Source: Atrina japonica (taxonomy: Eukaryota; Mollusca; Bivalvia; Pterioida; Pinnidae). Taken from it: 64,000 nucleotides of DNA. Within the stretch, counting starts at the first letter, position 1, and every line of letters starts with the position of its first letter. Where the stretch lies: contig BROG01000633.1 of the NCBI GenBank assembly GCA_030159075.1, forward strand, positions 310,001-374,000, given 5' to 3'. Shown here in pieces: positions 46,782-58,499 of the stretch. Made by a program: the position numbers and the translations under genes. The notes beneath the pieces were generated by a model. That model saw only the letters and a program-made list of their open reading frames with translations. It did no database searches and was not told the DNA's origin.

Positions 46782-48434
46782 CTATAGCTGACTCACATGC
46801 GAGTTGTTAACTGGTGATGATGCAATGCTCTTCTGACTTAATTTTTTCTTTTGTAATCGATGAATGTTGATTTCATCTTTAAAAGCTAAGAAGCCAAGCT
46901 GAGCATGAGATGCTTCATTTAAAGACTTTGAACGGATACATCCCTGATACTGATCATGGGATAACGAAGGATCACAAACTTTCTCATGCCACAGATGGAA
47001 TATCGCGGGATCAGTTGCCCTGATAACGATATAGTCGCTACGTAAATACTTTTTATATAATGCCACATCCTCTCCTCCCCACCCTGTGATATGTTCGTCG
47101 AAACCATTGATGTTGTTGAAATCTGACAGATATTGGCACGTCATGCCAAATCCAAAGTCTCGCCAGAACCCTGAATGTTTTGATATGACTAACTGGTCCT
47201 TCTCTTTTGGAATTTGTTTTTCTTGCAAAGAATACACCACATTTGGATTATACAAACTAAATACGATCGGGTAATACACCCTTTTCTTCTGTTCAGTATT
47301 TAAGCGACAGCGTTCAAGAAAATCAACATTAAAAACGATGTCAACATCACACATAAATAACACAACATCGTTGCTGCCTTGCCAATTCATTGTGCCGATT
47401 TTTAAACCCCGCCCCCTAGAAAAATTTTCATTCACATTTACTAGTTTCATGTGTTTGTAATTATATGTTTTGGCTACTGATTCTAAGATTCCTTTGACAG
47501 TTTTAAAACCATCACTGCCAAAGTACACCACTGTTAAAAACACTCGTTGGTCTTGTAAAATACACACATCTGTAAAAGTTTTCATAAAAGATCGAAATGC
47601 ATCCGTCCTTCCCTTTAATGGTAGGATTAGGTTTATCCAGATATCTCCGGTGTATAAGAGGTTATTGCTCACAGATAGTAATGGTCCATATGGCCTCATT
47701 ACTGTCACTTTGGAATATTTTCCAACACCTGTATTAAGAATATTACGAAAGTACAGCTCATAATGAGTCCCTACAGTATATTCTGTTCTATAAATTCCCT
47801 CTATAAAGTCAGAATGAGTGTATAGTTTGGATGAATTACTTTTTCCCTCATTCAATAAATCGATACTGAACTGAATGACTTCACTTAGATCTTTCTTTTT
47901 CATGCCTATAGGTTTTTCAACCACTCTTTTACCAAGTCCTGGATCAACAATGTAAATTCGGTTTAAGGTAAATCTGTTAAAGGGAGTTAACTCATACTCA
48001 GTTTTCATTTCAACACCATGAAAAATTTCAGCTGCTTGTATTTTGTTCTGAAGATATTCTTCAACCGAGTTATGGCTTTTGTTTGTATGTTTATGTGTTG
48101 ATTTAGATGTTTTAGACTCTTTTCTCCAATTCGTCTGTTGGTTTTTAATCCTTCTTGTTAAGTTTTGAGTCAAAAGTTTTTCTTTCATCAGAGATTCATT
48201 AAGAGTTTTGATTTTTTCTTTTAAACCTTCAACCTGAAGCTGGTAAGTTTTTTCTCTTTCTTCCATAACTGCTTCAAACAGTGCTCGACTTCGTAAACCC
48301 TCCGGCTGTGGCCCAACTGTGTTCTGAGTGGTCAGACTGTCTATCAATATTCCGCACTTTGCAATGAAGAGCATTGTTACTACCGATAGCGTGAACAGCA
48401 GTATGAGAACTCTTGGCATTGCCTTCATCTTCAT
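46782..48434 (-). CDS. CSGALNACT: Chondroitin sulfate N-acetylgalactosaminyltransferase, single coding exon, 550 aa
   Basis: Golgi glycosyltransferase of the CSGALNACT1/2 family, which adds beta-1,4-GalNAc from UDP-GalNAc to the linkage tetrasaccharide or to growing chondroitin chains. Layout: short cytoplasmic N-terminus, membrane anchor about 9-25, coiled stem about 50-105, lumenal catalytic domain about 240-525. Recognisable family blocks: LTVVYFG (300-306), FSRGRGL (338-344), CDVDI with metal-binding D363 and D365, RVYYPIVFS (385-393), GFWRDFGFGMTCQY (422-435), GWGGEDV (451-457), HLWHEK (480-485), NEASHAQLG (506-514). Possible N-glycosylation sites at N79, N91, N118, N200, N337, N543. Length is close to the vertebrate enzymes (about 530-540), so it appears complete. 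The coding region lacks introns, whereas vertebrate homologues are multi-exon (from memory). It could be the sole bivalve orthologue or a paralogue; chain-initiating or elongating preference cannot be read from sequence. Confidence 0.95.
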   Translation of the reverse strand: MKMKAMPRVLILLFTLSVVTMLFIAKCGILIDSLTTQNTVGPQPEGLRSRALFEAVMEEREKTYQLQVEGLKEKIKTLNESLMKEKLLTQNLTRRIKNQQTNWRKESKTSKSTHKHTNKSHNSVEEYLQNKIQAAEIFHGVEMKTEYELTPFNRFTLNRIYIVDPGLGKRVVEKPIGMKKKDLSEVIQFSIDLLNEGKSNSSKLYTHSDFIEGIYRTEYTVGTHYELYFRNILNTGVGKYSKVTVMRPYGPLLSVSNNLLYTGDIWINLILPLKGRTDAFRSFMKTFTDVCILQDQRVFLTVVYFGSDGFKTVKGILESVAKTYNYKHMKLVNVNENFSRGRGLKIGTMNWQGSNDVVLFMCDVDIVFNVDFLERCRLNTEQKKRVYYPIVFSLYNPNVVYSLQEKQIPKEKDQLVISKHSGFWRDFGFGMTCQYLSDFNNINGFDEHITGWGGEDVALYKKYLRSDYIVIRATDPAIFHLWHEKVCDPSLSHDQYQGCIRSKSLNEASHAQLGFLAFKDEINIHRLQKKKLSQKSIASSPVNNSHVSQL

Positions 48435-48502
48435 TTATCATGGTCTGCTGAATGTTTACATGGACTTTGCTCCTTACTTCCATTTTATGATCTTAGCTTT
48501 CT
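48435..48502 (-). promoter_or_regulatory. 5' leader of the CSGALNACT gene with splice acceptor and upstream ATG
   Basis: On the minus strand 'attcttgcag' ends at 48501, a good acceptor, so the coding exon probably starts at 48500 and an untranslated 5' exon lies further upstream. An ATG at 48483, out of frame with the enzyme start (48434), opens a 69-codon frame running past the main start to 48274, which could reduce translation. Confidence 0.5.
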
Positions 48503-48788
48503 GCAAGAATAAAGGAAAAAAGATATTAAACAGAAAGGAAATGGGAAAATTGATGAAAATAATTAGTATCTCTCGGAGCGCTTGGTAAACATGATTACTG
48601 ATATCATAAACATAATAATTTCTGATTTTTGATGACCAATGAAATGTTTGCTCTTTATATGGGTTCTTCTTCACAGTTCCTTCCTTACTAGTTAAAAAGA
48701 GCTCTCAGAGCTTGTAAAGATGAAGCCAATGAAAAGGGAGTTTGGTCGCCCAACCACCTCCCTATTCTCACCCCATGTTGATATGTAT

Positions 48789-48969
48789 TACAGTCAAACT
48801 TGTCTTCTTAGGTCACTCAATAGAACAGGCAAAAGTGGCTGTTATAGACAGGTAGCCTTTATAAAGAGGTTTATTCTTTATCAAAAAGTTAACAAAGGTT
48901 ATGTTTAAATGACCTTTATAGACAGGTGCCCTTTATCGAGAGGTGGTCTTTAGTGCAAGTTTAACTGTA
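48789..48969 (+). mobile_element. MITE, family T1
   Basis: TACAGTCAAACTTGTCTTCT at the left, 'agtgcaagtttaactgta' at the right, inverted. Internal 'acctttatagacaggtgccc'. Confidence 0.7.
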
Positions 48970-49086
48970 TCTTGAAGATTTGAAATTATTCGAGTTCATT
49001 GGTCATGAAACAAACACATTTCTGTGACAGATAGAAGGGTCTCTCAATGTTGAACACACTTTATATACATTTTAGATGTATTTCAC

Positions 49087-49235
49087 ACAGTTGCTTACAT
49101 GTCAATCACATGATTATTTGACAGTTGCATACATGTCAATCACATGATTATTTGACAGTTGCACACATGTCAATCACATCATTATTTGACAGTTGCACAC
49201 ATGTCAATCACATGGTTATTTGACAGTTGCATACA
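49087..49235. repeat. Tandem repeat, 34-bp unit, about 4.4 copies
   Basis: 'acagttgcatacatgtcaat' plus 'cacatgattatttg' repeated with small changes. Confidence 0.95.
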
Positions 49236-50338
49236 TTATCTTACACAGATTAACAACAGTTCAATTTAAACAACTTAAAATTGTGGTCCTGTACCACTTT
49301 AAACACAACACATTAATGAACCCTCATAACATTGGCAACAGTCCAAATTATTGGTCTACAAATGATAGCACTTTACCAATAGCTAGTGATATTTCCAAAA
49401 AAGAGAAAAATTCTTGGCAGATCATAAAAAGTTTCAAAGACACAAAATGGTTTTTATCAACTATTGTAAGTATAAATGTCTGTACAAGTTTCTGAAAGTA
49501 GAAAGTATACATGTGCACACACACACACACACTACTGAATTATCAATTATGCAGTGGTCCCAATATACTGGATCAAAGCAAAAAAAAAAACACAAGTTCA
49601 ACAGCTCTCTCACCCTATTGCAATTATCTGCATGAACTCCATAAATACAAAGGGAAAACATACTGAAAGCTGACACCCTTCACACGCTTTTTGTAAAGTG
49701 CAAATGTTACGTAATTGGGCTAAGTGGTATGATGCTAAGCACGCAATCAGAATGATCAGAATTTCAATTATTATCTGTACAAACACATTATTTACATCAA
49801 TAATATTACATGCTGTGCCAAATATACATATTTATATTGTTGGTCAGATCATATCTACAACTTCATGGTGGGTAAAACAACACGATACTCAACCCTTTGA
49901 TATTTGATAAGATTTCCATTATTTCATCTTTAAAAATCCCTTTGCAAGTTGACGTGTTTGTGAAATATTGTTGGCGTCTTTATGGTATTAGTATCGTCTT
50001 TACGGTATTTATATTGTCTTTAAAGTAGTTATATATTGATATTTGTCAAGATGCGGTTCTGTCCTCTTGAAATTTGTGGCAAGATTAAACCAATTTTTAC
50101 TACTTTTTAAAAAAATCTCTCGACTTCAAATGTATTACACAACAACGAAACATCGCGAGAGTAAACAAATGTCAAATCACAAACACAATTTTGGCTGTAA
50201 AATTACTTCCTCTTTTTAGTTGAAAATTGATACATCTTTATAAGAAATGTCTATATAAAGTTTGAAAGTTGTGATTCTTTAAAGGGGCAATTTTGAGGGT
50301 ATAAAAATGTATTTTAATGACATTTACATGTACAAAGA

Positions 50339-50371
<33 letters not shown>

Positions 50372-50439
50372 TTCTGTATGGTAAACACCTCATAAATTTA
50401 CTGTATTACTGACTTACGTAATAGCAACTAATATAAATA

Positions 50440-50505
<66 letters not shown>

Positions 50506-51341
50506 CAATTCAAATTTTTAAAAAAAAGTCTCTGTTGATAATAGTGATGCTTTCTTGCAAAAAATTAAAACTGATCATTCTACTTAAAAAAAATTATTTC
50601 TATATCTTTCTAACTCCGGTTCCTCAACTGGAACATTTTGTTTATAACTAGTCGCACTTAAAATAAAGTGGAAATGTGAAGATTTATCATAACAAGACAT
50701 GCTAAGCTTCAAATGTCCATTCTATCTGATCAACTATTGTATTTCAGACTACAATAAACCCTTTAGTTTCTTTTCAATTTCATACACTGAATCTATATTA
50801 TGTACTTGAATATTACAAAAAATTATTTCTACAACATTTTGTTGAAATAGACGATTTCTTATCTCGATCTGACAAATCTGAAAGTATCTTTATACATGTA
50901 AAAGTCACATTTGCATGTTATTATATAGTTAATGTTTGAGAAAATTACGCGCATTATCTAATTCTTCATTCATAAACGGGATTTATGGCAAATCATTTGC
51001 AAAGGGAATTGTATACGTAATTGGATAGCCATGGTGCAATGTGTGCACCTTAACCATTTAGAATAAACAAATTTGTTTAAAAACATATTGTTGCTCTGTC
51101 AATCTAATCTATTTCATACTGTGGGTACAACAACAGAAGACATTGAATCAAAAGACGTTAAACTAACAAAGGTATATTGTTCACAAGTACAGGTATGCTA
51201 ATGTTCATGCGGATCTTTAAACTCATCTACAAGTATCTGAAGCAGGCAGGCCCGAGTCTTGAATTCAGAGTTGGACTGCTCAATTGCCGAAGTTTGATGA
51301 GATCCAATACTTTTAAGCATACATGTAGGTAATGGTATGAA
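49236..51341. other. AT-rich stretch upstream of the CSGALNACT gene, with microsatellites
   Basis: (AC)n at 50342-50369 and (TA)n at 50442-50501. No coding signal. Untranslated 5' exon(s) of the minus-strand enzyme gene may lie here but cannot be placed. Confidence 0.45.
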
Positions 51342-51475
51342 TGGTGTTTTACACCATATTGTACAATTTTTCAGTCATATGGCAGAGGCCAATTTTTAAT
51401 GGTGGAGAAGAGAACCTGGTTACAATGTACCCGGGAAAAGACCACCGACCTTCCGCAAGTAAACTTTAAACATAG
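51342..51475 (-). repeat. SINE, family B, 3' part only
   Basis: 'ccaatttttaatggtggaga', 'gtacccgggaaaagaccacc', 'gaccttccgcaagtaaac': the body without the tRNA head. Confidence 0.7.
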
Positions 51476-51864
51476 GTAACGATTGCTCTATGAATAAAAG
51501 ATCGGCTTGAGAGGTAAGAATCATGAATCCTCCTGATGATATCAAAACACATGGTGTCATAGTACTGCAGTATATATGACACAGCAAAGAACCTGCATTG
51601 TATTGGCAGTAAGACTATAGCATAGGTCAAACTTTGAGGATCTACACTTGTAGCTGGTGATGTATCTATATACCATATACAAAACTTCAAAGCATTTCAA
51701 AAGTAATGACCCATTAAAATATGTTCCCTGCTAGTGAAACCATTTTTTTGTTTGTTTATTAAGGGTGAGATTTTACAAAATATATCTGTAACTAAAATCC
51801 AACTGAACAGATTGATGGTGGGTGTGTGTGCACGCACATGTACATGTATGTATGTATAAGCCTG

Positions 51865-53068
51865 TACAGTTGTGCCTGTCTTGTGAGACCATTATAATTG
51901 AAAACCACCTGTCTTTTGAGACCATTATAATTAAAAACCACCTGTCTTGTGAGACCATTATAATTGAAAACCACCTGTCTTGTGAGACCATTATAATTGA
52001 AAACCACCTGTCTTGTGAGACCATTATAATTGAAAACCACCTGTCTTGTAAGACCATTATAACTGAAAACCACCTGTCTTGTGAGACCATTATAATTGAA
52101 AACCACCTGTCTTGTGAGACCATTATAACTGAAAACCACCTGTCTTGTGAGACCATTATAACTGAAAACCACCTGTCTTGTGAGACCATTATACAAATGT
52201 AATTGAAAACCACCTGTCTTGAGAGACCATTATAACTGAAAACCACCTGTCTTGTGAGACCATTATAATTGAAAACCACCTGTCTTGTAAGACCATTATA
52301 ACTGAAAACCACCTGTCTTGTGAGACCATTATAATTGAAAACCACCTGTCTTGTAAGACCATTATAACTGAAAACCACCTGTCTTGTAAGACCATTATAA
52401 TTGAAAACCACCTGTCTTGTAAGACCATTATAATTGAAAACCACCTGTCTTGAGAGACCATTATAATTGAAAACCACCTGTCTTGTAAGACCATTATAAT
52501 TGAAAAACACCTGTCTTGTGAGACCATTATAATTGAAAAACACCTGTCTTGTGAGACCATTATAATTGAAAAACACCTGTCTTGTGAGACCATTATAATT
52601 GAAAAACACCTGTCTTGTGAGACCATTATAACTGAAAAACACCTGTCTTGTGAGACCATTATAATTGAAAAACACCTGTCTTGTGAGACCATTATAATTG
52701 AAAACCACCTGTCTTGAGAGACCATTATAATTGAAAACAACCTGTCTTGTAAGACCATTATAATTGAAAAACACCTGTCTTGTGAGACCATTATAATTGA
52801 AAACCACCTGTCTTGTGAGACCATTATAATTGAAAAACACCTGTCTTGTGAGACCATTATAATTGAAAAACACCTGTCTTGTGAGACCATTATAACTGAA
52901 AAACACCTGTCTTGTGAGACCATTATAATTGAAAAACACCTGTCTTGTAAGACCATTATAATTGAAAAACACCTGTCTTGTGAGACCATTATAACTGAAA
53001 ACCACCTGTCTTGTGAGACCACCTTTCAGTGGCAGATGAGGTGGTCTCTCAAGACAGGTTCCACTGTA
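51865..53068. mobile_element. MITE (family T2) internally expanded into about 34 tandem 33-bp units
   Basis: Left end TACAGTTGTGCCTGTCTTGT, right end 'aagacaggttccactgta' (inverted). Between them 'ccacctgtcttgtgagacc' plus 'attataattgaaaa' repeats every 33 bp. Variants (gtgag/gtaag/gagag; attg/actg; aaaacc/aaaaac) fall in blocks. One unit near 52194 has extra bases. Because 33 is a multiple of 3, long frames with an 11-residue period are open on both strands; I regard these as by-products. Confidence 0.9.
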
Positions 53069-53408
53069 CAAATGTACAATGTATGTGTAGCCAAAATTTG
53101 GCACAAATAGCCTTATTTATAGATATACATTCTTAAATCCAACCAAAATATACAGACAATATGTATTTATAAATGCAACATTAAGCCAGCAATACATGTA
53201 TGTTTGACAAAATATCTGCAACTCTAGGGGTTAGCATCAACATTTGATATTTTTAGTTTGTTGATTATGGTAAACCAAGGTTAAAAAGCTAAAAACATAA
53301 ATGTCATACCAAAGGGCATCATATATTGAGAAAAGCATGCCAAATATGAGATTGTTATCATTTCAAGTTCAAAAAAGAACAGTTACAGCACGATATATAA
53401 TTACTATA

Positions 53409-53591
53409 TACAGTGAAACCTGTATATAGGGGCCACCCAAGGGAACCAGAAAATATTTACCTTTATGTGCAGGTGTCCCTTATACACAGGTTCAATTTAG
53501 TTGAAGTATGCAGTCAAGGGAATTGAAAAAACTGGCTTTTATAAACAGGTGATCCTTATATAGAGGTGACCGCTACAGCAGGTTTACTGTA
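53409..53591 (+). mobile_element. MITE, family T1
   Basis: TACAGTGAAACCTGTATATA at the left, 'acagcaggtttactgta' at the right; interior 'acctttatgtgcaggtgtcc'. Confidence 0.75.
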
Positions 53592-53937
53592 GTTGTTTAT
53601 TTTCATGGGAAGAAAATTTTGCATTTTTCTGAAAGGAATTTATTCACGCAAGACCATTTCCAATACTGAAGTGTGATAGGAGTTGAGGTAAAGCTGATTA
53701 ATTTTTCTTATTCGTGTATACAATGTCCGCTTATATATAAATGAATTTTGATTGGTAAAAACTTTTATCAGTAACATATTGTCTTTTTGATACATCATAA
53801 GTATAAAGTATAATATTTGTGTGTATTTAATTTCCCAGTATTTTCTTTGATCACGAATAAAGCAAAATTAAATCCCTTGGAAATAAAAGCAACAATACAG
53901 TATTGACAAATCTGTCCGTTGAGGAGTAGTATATGTG

Positions 53938-54640
53938 TATGCACATATGAGTGTGTGTGAGAGAGTGTGTGCATATGTGTGAGACAGGGAGTGTGTGTGT
54001 ATGTGTGAGACAGGGAGTGTGTGTGTATGTGTGAGACAGAGTGTGTGTGTATGTGTGAGACAGAGAGTGTGTGTGTATGTGTGAGGCAGAGAGTGTGTGT
54101 GTATGTGAGACAGAGAGTGTGTGTGTATGTGAGACAGAGAGTGTGTATGTGTGAGAGTGTATGTGTGAGGCAGAGAGTGTGTGTGTATGTGTGAGACAGA
54201 GAGTGTGTGTGTATGTGTGAGACAGAGAGTGTGTGTGTATGTGTGAGACAGAGTGTGTGTGTATGTGTGAGACAGAGTGTGTGTGTATGTGTGAGACAGA
54301 GTGTGTGTGTATGTGTGAGACAGAGAGTGTGTGTGTATGTGTGAGACAGAGAGTGTGTGTATGTGTGAGACAAGAGAGTGTGTGTTTAAGGTTGTGTATT
54401 TATGTGAGTGTTTGTGAGAGTATGTGCAAGTGTGTATGTGTATGATAGTGTGTTTATGTGTGTGAGTTAATATGTGTGTGTGTGACAGAATGTGTATGTG
54501 ACAGTATGTATGTGTGACAGTGTGCATGTGTCTGTTGGTTTGTACAAATGTATGTGTGTGACTGCATATGTGTCTGTTGGTGTGTGTGTATATGTCTGCT
54601 TGTCTGCTTGTGTGTGTGTGTGTGTGTGTTTGTGTTATTT
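53938..54640. repeat. TG-rich minisatellite
   Basis: Units such as 'gtgtgtatgtgtgagacaga' with 'gagtgtgtg' dominate 53990-54380; looser TG repeats follow to 54640. Open frames of Thr/His/Ser type on the minus strand are by-products. Confidence 0.9.
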
Positions 54641-56204
54641 TTGACAAATTTGTATATTGGTGTGTACATATTCATACAGGTGTATGTCATTTGTTTCTGT
54701 AAACTCTAGATGTAAATATATATAAAGGTATATACAGGTAAATATTTCTGGGAATGAGAAATGCGTTTGCGCTACTAGTCTGAGAAATCGGTGATCTCTT
54801 CACAAATAGTTAAGCTAATACAAAAAAATGTAAAATAGTTGAATTACAAAAAAAGTTTACCTGACTTCACTTCTTATATTTCAAATTCTGCAAAACAATC
54901 TCACCTGTACAGTTTGTAAATGACTTTAAAATGAAATTTAGGTTGCTTTTGTCCAACGAATTATTTTGACAATGATAACAGAATGATGAATTAGAAAAAA
55001 AAAATGAAATTTGACAATGACACAATTAACTAAAATATTCTCCAAGTCCTATTTGGTCAACATACTCGCTATAGTTTATTTTCTTTGTTCAAGGACTGTC
55101 TGGCACTTTAACGACCTGGTGTACAATTCATATGCCAAAATTAAAGTGAAAAAAAAAAAAGAAAAAGAAAACGAAAAGAAGTGAATAAAATACAAACTAG
55201 GTTTAGTCCAAGAGTAATATTCACTCGGATACATGTAGACAAAATGTGATATTTCCTACTTAATATTAAACTTATTCTGTCAATACTAAACTTTATTAAA
55301 ACTAATCTTCAAGATAAGAGACTCTCTTTCAAATAACCGAAGATCAATTATAAACATTTATACAATAAATTTATTTTAAACCGAATGACCCTTGAATATA
55401 GAAGAAAACATTAACAAAAACGGTGTGTACTCAGTCAAAGAATGGATATGTTTGTAGACACAATGATAGCTTTTCATTTACACGGCACCAAATTTCAGAA
55501 ATTACTTTTATGCTCAAATCTTGTTGTGAATGTAGTAAAACGCGAGGGTAAAAGGTCGTGAACTATACAAGTAAATTGGTTTACAGAGAGATGAAAATGA
55601 CAAAGACTTCAATTTGTTTAGCGACTTCTAAAAAGAAAGTGAAAATGTAAACAATATTAAAAAAAAAAGACTTACTGTTTTAATGTCAGCGTGACATTCT
55701 TCTAATCTGACACTTTACAAGGTAGCTAATCTGACAAAAGTTACCGGAGATGGAATGTAGAAAATCAGAGATAGAATGTGCGATATCCAGTGGTTGTGTT
55801 CATGTATCTGACAAGTGCTATATGCCTACTGCTGCAAGCTGATACAATACTCTTGTCAGATCCACTTGGCAGAGCAGTGGCTGCCGGGAATGATAATTAT
55901 CATGTGAAGATTTGTACAATTAAGAAGAAAATAAGCTGTAATGGGGCAAATTTCTGTTGCTCCTGTATATTAAAGATATATATCAGAGATGCAGTAACAG
56001 TTACTCCAGTATTAGCAGAAACACCTAATGCAAACTAATAGTGTTGTCTTATATTACAAATGGTCACAAAATACAGGTCAGTATAAGAAGTAATTTTCCA
56101 CAGGTTGCAGAAATAATTGTCCTTCAATTGTAGTAATTCTGTTTTTCTATTTTCTACAGGTGTCCACATTCCCAGTAAATCTAATTATATAGCAGGTGGT
56201 TGGC
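54641..56204. other. Intergenic stretch
   Basis: AT-rich. An 86-codon frame at 55778-56038 begins with a hydrophobic stretch but has no recognisable domain, splice support or homologue known to me, so it is not called as a gene. Confidence 0.35.
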
Positions 56205-57125
56205 CCTTGTCATAACAAGAGGCCCAGTGGGTCAACCTGACAATTTCAGCCTTTAGACTTTTTTGTAGATCTTTGTGTGCTGAACATTTTTGCTTCTTTC
56301 ATTTTCTCTCTATTATACTTTTCAAGATAATGTCAAAAAACATCCAAAAACATGAAAAGTCTACAAAAAAGGGTCGACCCGACAATTTCCACCAAAATAA
56401 AATATTGGTAGATTTTTACAAGCCACTCAATTTAAGGTAATGGTTTCCTAGCTTTAATAAGTTTTTATATACATGTATATAATCAAAAATATCTGCTGAC
56501 ACATTTGCTCTGATTTAGTCATGGCAGCCATGTTTGGTACTAGCCCCTTTTCATCCATCAACTTTATGCAGCTTTACATGGTTATACTTCCTGTCAAGTT
56601 TGGTTCAAACTGGCCCAATGGTTCTGGAGAAGTTCAGGTTAAAAATTGGTGAAAAAATTACCAAAAGAAAATTATTTTTTCCATTTACTTAGGTGCCTGT
56701 GATCTTGACCGTTGACTAAAATTTTCTAAAAACTTTCTTATATATCTTTTTGATATATCGATCAGTTTTGAGTTATTAAACAATCTGTCATACATGTACC
56801 CTGTGTAACTCTAGTGGCTTGTTTATGGACAGATCTCATTTTTGTTCACAAACTTTGTAGATTTTCACTTTACAGTCATCCATACAAAAGTTGAAAGTCA
56901 TCTGATCATTGGTTCATGAGAAGATTTTTAAAAATGTACCAAATTTTCATCCTTTTTGGCCCCTTTTGAGGCCCTGATGGGTCCCAGTACCTTTTTATTC
57001 ACAAACTTTATGAGGCCTCACATGGGGATACTTCCTGCAAAGTGTATTTGATATTAACCCATGGGTTCTCGAAAAGAAGTTGAAAATGCCCAAAAGTTAA
57101 TGACGCGCAAAACAGACAAAAGACC
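56205..57125 (+). repeat. Dispersed bivalve repeat with two related modules
   Basis: 'aagaggcccagtgggtcaac' opens it. Two related blocks follow: 56540-56646 ('cagctttacatggttatact', 'tcctgtcaagtttggttcaa') and 56978-57110 ('ctcacatggggatacttcct', 'aaaagaagttgaaaatgcc'). This phrasing is familiar from bivalve genomic repeats (from memory). Confidence 0.6.
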
Positions 57126-57254
57126 ACAATAGGTTATGTGACCTAAAATGCAATAGTCAGCGATATTTCATAACATGAGTTTTCATTACTGACCACAAAA
57201 CAATATATTGTTAGTTTCATTGTTGTTTATAATAAGGCCAAAAATTCTTTTAAC

Positions 57255-57660
57255 ATGGAGATGTCACTAGCTTTAGGTGAAATGACACACATTTTGACCT
57301 GTGCTACGGACCGACACCAATACCATTAGAGTTCTTTTATATTCCACCCCTGCTGTGACACAGCACCTCAGTTTTTTTAAAGTCTCATCTGACCTATGAC
57401 TCTCATCTCCTTAGGCCGAATTTCTGCTGCGATTTTAAGCGATTTTTTATCGCTTAAAATCGGAACAGAATCTCAGCCTATCATCTCCAGTGCCGAGCAC
57501 TTGGTGAAGAAACAGTCACTACTATGTTGAAAGTCTTAGGCATCACTCATTTTTGGGAATCAAACCCAGAAACATCCACTTGCGAGTCATTGCTCTACCA
57601 CAAGACAACCAGGACATTCAGGTTCTGCTCGAGAGTCATTGCCTTACCACTTAACAACAC
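57255..57660 (-). repeat. tRNA-derived SINE, family C, carrying a nested hairpin element
   Basis: Reverse strand: 'gtcttgtggtagagcaatga' (A box), 'ctgggtttgattccc' (B box), then a body including 'gtgctgtgtcacagcagggg'. A second, partial tRNA-like head lies next to it (57615-57660). Interrupted at 57411-57480. Confidence 0.6.
57411..57480. mobile_element. 70-bp hairpin mini-element with 8-bp target duplication
   Basis: Ends TTAGGCCGA and CTCAGCCTA; core stem 'gcgattttaagcgat' / 'atcgcttaaaatcg' around a T run. Flanked by TCATCTCC at 57403-57410 and 57481-57488. An 8-bp duplication is typical of hAT elements. Confidence 0.75.
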
Positions 57661-57878
57661 AAGCGGTTCATAGCAATATCCCTTTAGACTTGAACTTCTG
57701 TTGGTACTTAATCCAAGTTGACTACATCACAGCTTTACACATGCACATCGACCCATGTCCAGATGTTATTACATCAAGATAATTTGTCGTTCACTAAAAC
57801 TGTATTTCAAGGTTTTATTTTATCGTTTACTAACAGTGTTGCAGCTGTTCAGACTTTCCAGTAGTTGGCAGAATATCA

Positions 57879-57965
57879 GGGGGGGGGGGGGGGGTGGGGG
57901 TGTGGGGGGGGGGGGGGGGGGGGTGGGGGGGGGGGGTGGGGGGGGGGGGGGGGTGGAGGTGGGGT

Positions 57966-58011
<46 letters not shown>

Positions 58012-58075
58012 GGGGGGGGGGTGCATGGGGGGGGGTGGGGGGGGGGGGTGGGTGGGGGGGGGGGGGGGGGGGGGT

Positions 58076-58117
<42 letters not shown>

Positions 58118-58125
58118 GGGGGGGT

Positions 58126-58163
<38 letters not shown>

Positions 58164-58193
58164 GGGGGGGGGGGGGGGGGGGTGGGTGGGGGT

Positions 58194-58229
<36 letters not shown>

Positions 58230-58252
58230 GGGGGGGGGGGGGGTGGGTGGGG
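57879..58252. repeat. 374-bp G/T-only tract
   Basis: Long G runs broken by single T, with only three other bases (an A near 57957; C and A near 58023-58024). It must support G-quadruplexes. All open frames (poly-Gly or poly-Pro) are compositional. Confidence 0.95.
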
Positions 58253-58365
58253 CCAAAAAAGATGATTAAGTCTTTCAAAATGTGACAAAATATGGCCGCT
58301 GAAGTGAATAATTAGGAGTATATGATTATACTATATCTTTATCACTAGCTTACTCCACAAGATCA

Positions 58366-58457
58366 ATTCACTTTTTCATCCCCAAAGACAAATTTGGACT
58401 GGTCTAAGTTATTGATTTATAGAAGAGTCTATTGTTTTTCAGGGGTTGATGAGTTAA
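58366..58457 (-). mobile_element. Short TTAA-bounded palindromic MITE, copy 6
   Basis: 'aattcactttttcatcccca' to 'tcaggggttgatgagttaa' with middle 'ggactggtctaagttattga'. Confidence 0.7.
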
Positions 58458-58499
58458 TTGGGCAATGAGATGTTGGGGTTTATATGTATGGGTGTTATA

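Noticed and set aside
51865..53068. CRISPR-like array
   Set aside because: Head-to-tail repeats without unique spacers, in an animal genome, and bounded by MITE ends.
51773..53104. Long open frame (443 codons, minus strand) with an 11-residue repeat; also shorter frames on both strands
   Set aside because: The period is simply 33 bp divided by 3 inside an expanded MITE, and frames are open in several phases. No signal peptide, no conserved ends.
53795..54690. Thr/His/Ser-rich frames on the minus strand
   Set aside because: By-products of the TG minisatellite.
55778..56038. 86-codon frame with a hydrophobic start resembling a secreted peptide
   Set aside because: No splice or homology support; plausible by chance in this much sequence.
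57755..58288. Poly-Gly and poly-Pro open frames
   Set aside because: Produced by the G/T-only tract; every frame is open on both strands.
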